From assembly GCA_900542935.1 (NCBI GenBank), contig UQPN01000001.1:124001-188000 (forward strand): 64,000 nucleotides of DNA, written 5' to 3'. This document shows positions 62,352 to 64,000 of this stretch, in pieces (position 1 is the first letter of the stretch; each line of letters starts with the position of its first letter). This DNA comes from an uncultured Eubacteriales bacterium. GTDB lineage: Bacteria > Bacillota > Clostridia > Christensenellales > Borkfalkiaceae. A program made the translations under genes and the position numbers. The notes under the pieces are model-generated. The model was not told the DNA's origin and did not search any database. It worked only from the letters and a program-made list of their open reading frames with translations.

Positions 62352-63397
62352 AAATGACTTTCCGCTGGTACGGCGAAAAGGATTGTATTCCGCTGTCGTA
62401 TATAAAACAAATTCAGGGAATGACGGGCGTGGTTACCGCCGTTTACGACGTTCCCGTGGGCGAAGTCTGGGATTTGGAAAAACTCGTCCGGCTCAAAGAA
62501 CTTGCGGCTGCCGCGGGACTCGAAACCGAAGTAATCGAATCCATTCCCGTCCACGAAGACGTAAAACTCGGACGTCCGACCCGCGACAAACTCATCGCCA
62601 ACTACGCGCAGAACATAATAAATTGCGGAAAAATCGGCGTAAAATGCGTTTGTTACAACTTTATGCCCGTTTTCGACTGGTTCAGGACGAATCTTCGTTA
62701 CGAACACGCCGACGGTAGCAACTCGCTTTCGTACAGCGAGGCGGACTTCAAAAAACTCGACCGTAACAATCTTCGTCTTCCGGGCTGGGACGAGAGTTAC
62801 ACGCAAGGCGAACTCGGCGCGCTCCTTGCCGCGTACGACGGAATGACGCACGAGAGACTTTTTGACAACCTCGTGTATTTCTTAAACGGAATAATGCCGG
62901 CGTGCAGGGAGGCGGGCGTAAACATGGCTATTCACCCCGACGACCCGCCGTGGGATATTTTCGGGCTTCCGCGAATCGTGGGTCGCGAAGAGGACTACGA
63001 CCGTCTTTTTGCCGCCGTTCCCGACCTGCATAACGGTATTACGTTCTGTACGGGGTCGCTCGGCGCGGGCAAGTTCAACGACCTTCCTAAAATGGCGAAA
63101 AAGTACGCGAAACGTATTTATTTCGCTCATCTTCGCCAACTCAAATTCACGTCCGATACCGATTTTTACGAAAACGGTCACCGCACCGCGGACGGCGACG
63201 TGGATATTTACGCGATAGTCAGGGCTCTTAGCGAGGGCGGGTTCGACGGATACGTCCGCCCCGACCATGGCAGAAACGTGTGGGGAGAAAATGCAAAGCC
63301 TGGGTACGGACTTTTCGACCGCGCGATGGGTGCGGCGTACCTTAACGGACTTTTCGAGGCTGTCGAAAAAGACATAAAAAACGTAAAGAGAGGATAA
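62348..63397 (+). CDS. uxuA: Mannonate dehydratase
   Basis: The 349-residue protein removes water from D-mannonate to give 2-keto-3-deoxygluconate. Recognisable segments are MTFRWYGEKDCIPLSYIKQI, GVVTAVYDVPVGEVW, CYNFMPVFDWFRTNL, NMAIHPDDPPWDIFGLPRIV and VRPDHGRNVWGE, with metal-ligand Cys/His/Asp of the UxuA TIM barrel. It has a four-base overlap with uxaC. The order uxaC-uxuA-oxidoreductase places the reductase step after it in the operon but before it in the pathway. Confidence 0.95.
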   Translation: MKMTFRWYGEKDCIPLSYIKQIQGMTGVVTAVYDVPVGEVWDLEKLVRLKELAAAAGLETEVIESIPVHEDVKLGRPTRDKLIANYAQNIINCGKIGVKCVCYNFMPVFDWFRTNLRYEHADGSNSLSYSEADFKKLDRNNLRLPGWDESYTQGELGALLAAYDGMTHERLFDNLVYFLNGIMPACREAGVNMAIHPDDPPWDIFGLPRIVGREEDYDRLFAAVPDLHNGITFCTGSLGAGKFNDLPKMAKKYAKRIYFAHLRQLKFTSDTDFYENGHRTADGDVDIYAIVRALSEGGFDGYVRPDHGRNVWGENAKPGYGLFDRAMGAAYLNGLFEAVEKDIKNVKRG

Positions 63398-63401
63398 AAA
63401 T

Positions 63402-64000
63402 ATGAAAAAATTACCGTTTAAAATCGATCTTAAAGGGAAAACCGCCGTCATCACCGGCGCGGGAGGAGTTATTTGCGGATCGTTCGCCCGTGCGCTTGCG
63501 GCGTGCGGAGCGTCCGTCGCGCTTCTGGACGTGAATTACGACGCGGCGAAAGCGATAGCCGACGACATAGGCGATAATGCGTTCGCCGTAAAATGCAACT
63601 GCCTCGACAAGCAAAGCATAATCGAAGCGAAAAAGGCGGTGGACGAGCGTTTCGGGGGGACGGATATTCTTATTAACGGCGCGGGCGGAAACAATCCGAA
63701 AGCGACCTGCGACAATGAAACAATGACTCCCGACCTTACGGGCGTAAAGGACTTTTTCGCGCTTGACGAAAGCGGTCTTAAGTTCGTGTTCGACCTCAAC
63801 ATTACTTCCGCATTTCTGGTAACTCAGGTGTTTGCGGCGGATATGGTAAAAACGGGCGGCAACATTATCAACGTTTCGTCCATGAACGCTTTCCGTCCGC
63901 TTACCAAAATTCCGGCATACAGCGCAGCCAAAGCCGCCGTGAGCAACTTCACCCAATGGCTGGCCGTGCATTTTGCTCCCTGTGGCATACGCGTCAACGC
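63402..64000 (+). CDS. SDR oxidoreductase, likely fructuronate reductase (3'-truncated by window)
   Basis: ATG 63402 follows AGAGGA, four bases after uxuA. The frame is open to the window edge (199 codons seen of about 270). The SDR core shows TAVITGAGGVICGSF (nucleotide-binding turn), ILINGAGGNNPKAT, INVSSMNAF (serine) and YSAAKAAVSNF (tyrosine/lysine). In many Firmicutes an SDR of this type replaces the long-chain UxuB and reduces fructuronate to mannonate. The neighbouring uxaC and uxuA support this role, which is inferred. Confidence 0.85.
   Translation, partial: MKKLPFKIDLKGKTAVITGAGGVICGSFARALAACGASVALLDVNYDAAKAIADDIGDNAFAVKCNCLDKQSIIEAKKAVDERFGGTDILINGAGGNNPKATCDNETMTPDLTGVKDFFALDESGLKFVFDLNITSAFLVTQVFAADMVKTGGNIINVSSMNAFRPLTKIPAYSAAKAAVSNFTQWLAVHFAPCGIRVN

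Noticed and set aside
1..64000. tRNA, rRNA or tmRNA genes
   Set aside because: No cloverleaf-like segment with conserved T-loop words, and no rRNA-like sequence, was noticed on either strand by reading. A covariance scan would be needed to exclude them fully.

Overview
The window looks like an uncultured gut Clostridia genome, probably Christensenellales-like. The grounds are Gram-positive style Shine-Dalgarno and sigma-A promoters, lipoprotein signal peptides, Tn4451-type mobile-element genes and a uronic-acid locus with very large secreted proteins. No rRNA, tRNA or CRISPR array was seen. Taxonomy is inferred from gene content only.

From 0 to 12.5 kb is an integrated mobilizable element. 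It starts with a sigma-70 region-4-like protein cut by the left edge. An unusual pair follows: an RNase III-fold protein and an SF1 helicase with a C-terminal nuclease-like domain. Then come a BRO-type antirepressor, a DUF6291-like protein, an IS110-family insertion with a candidate bridge RNA, a MobL-type relaxase, and a Tn4451-like block (TnpV, a 40-residue hydrophobic peptide, a ribbon-helix-helix protein, a small SHOCT-like protein, a large serine recombinase). From 34.3 to 37.3 kb lies a second, related module. It has a candidate oriT, MobC, a MobA relaxase with an overlapping MobB-like gene, TnpV, the same 40-residue peptide, iteron-like repeats, a SHOCT-like protein and a recombinase truncated after 42 codons. 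Both TnpV genes carry the palindrome TCGTAT-N2-ATACGA at the same distance from the start codon.

The cargo between the modules (12.8-34.1 kb) is a defence island, all on the plus strand. It holds a RloA/RloB (AbiL-like) pair, an IS21 remnant, an AbiEi/AbiEii pair, a decayed DUF2075 helicase, a MazG-like pyrophosphohydrolase and a nuclease-DEAH helicase. Next is an AT-rich operon: a 1287-residue NUDIX-HNH-TPR-GreAB/PIN-like fusion, a 1153-residue SF2 helicase with a C-terminal nuclease motif, and a 577-residue protein whose C-terminal half resembles Argonaute MID-PIWI. After a gene remnant comes an 849-residue protein with the layout of cellular RNA-dependent RNA polymerases and a DYDSD metal-binding motif. 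PIWI-like, RdRP-like, helicase and RNase III-like proteins on one element resemble an RNA-interference toolkit. This is the most interesting hypothesis here, and it rests on motif reading alone.

From 37.4 to 39.6 kb are a Schlafen-type AlbA_2 regulator and remnants of a restriction gene. From 39.7 kb to the right edge is a chromosomal glucuronide/glucuronoxylan locus. It has two small carbohydrate-binding-like proteins, a divergent AraC regulator, an ABC sugar transporter (lipoprotein plus two permeases), four large exported proteins, a GH2 beta-glucuronidase, a CE15-like glucuronoyl esterase, UxaC, UxuA and an SDR oxidoreductase cut by the right edge. Together these would bind glucurono-oligosaccharides at the surface, import them, release glucuronate and convert it towards 2-keto-3-deoxygluconate.
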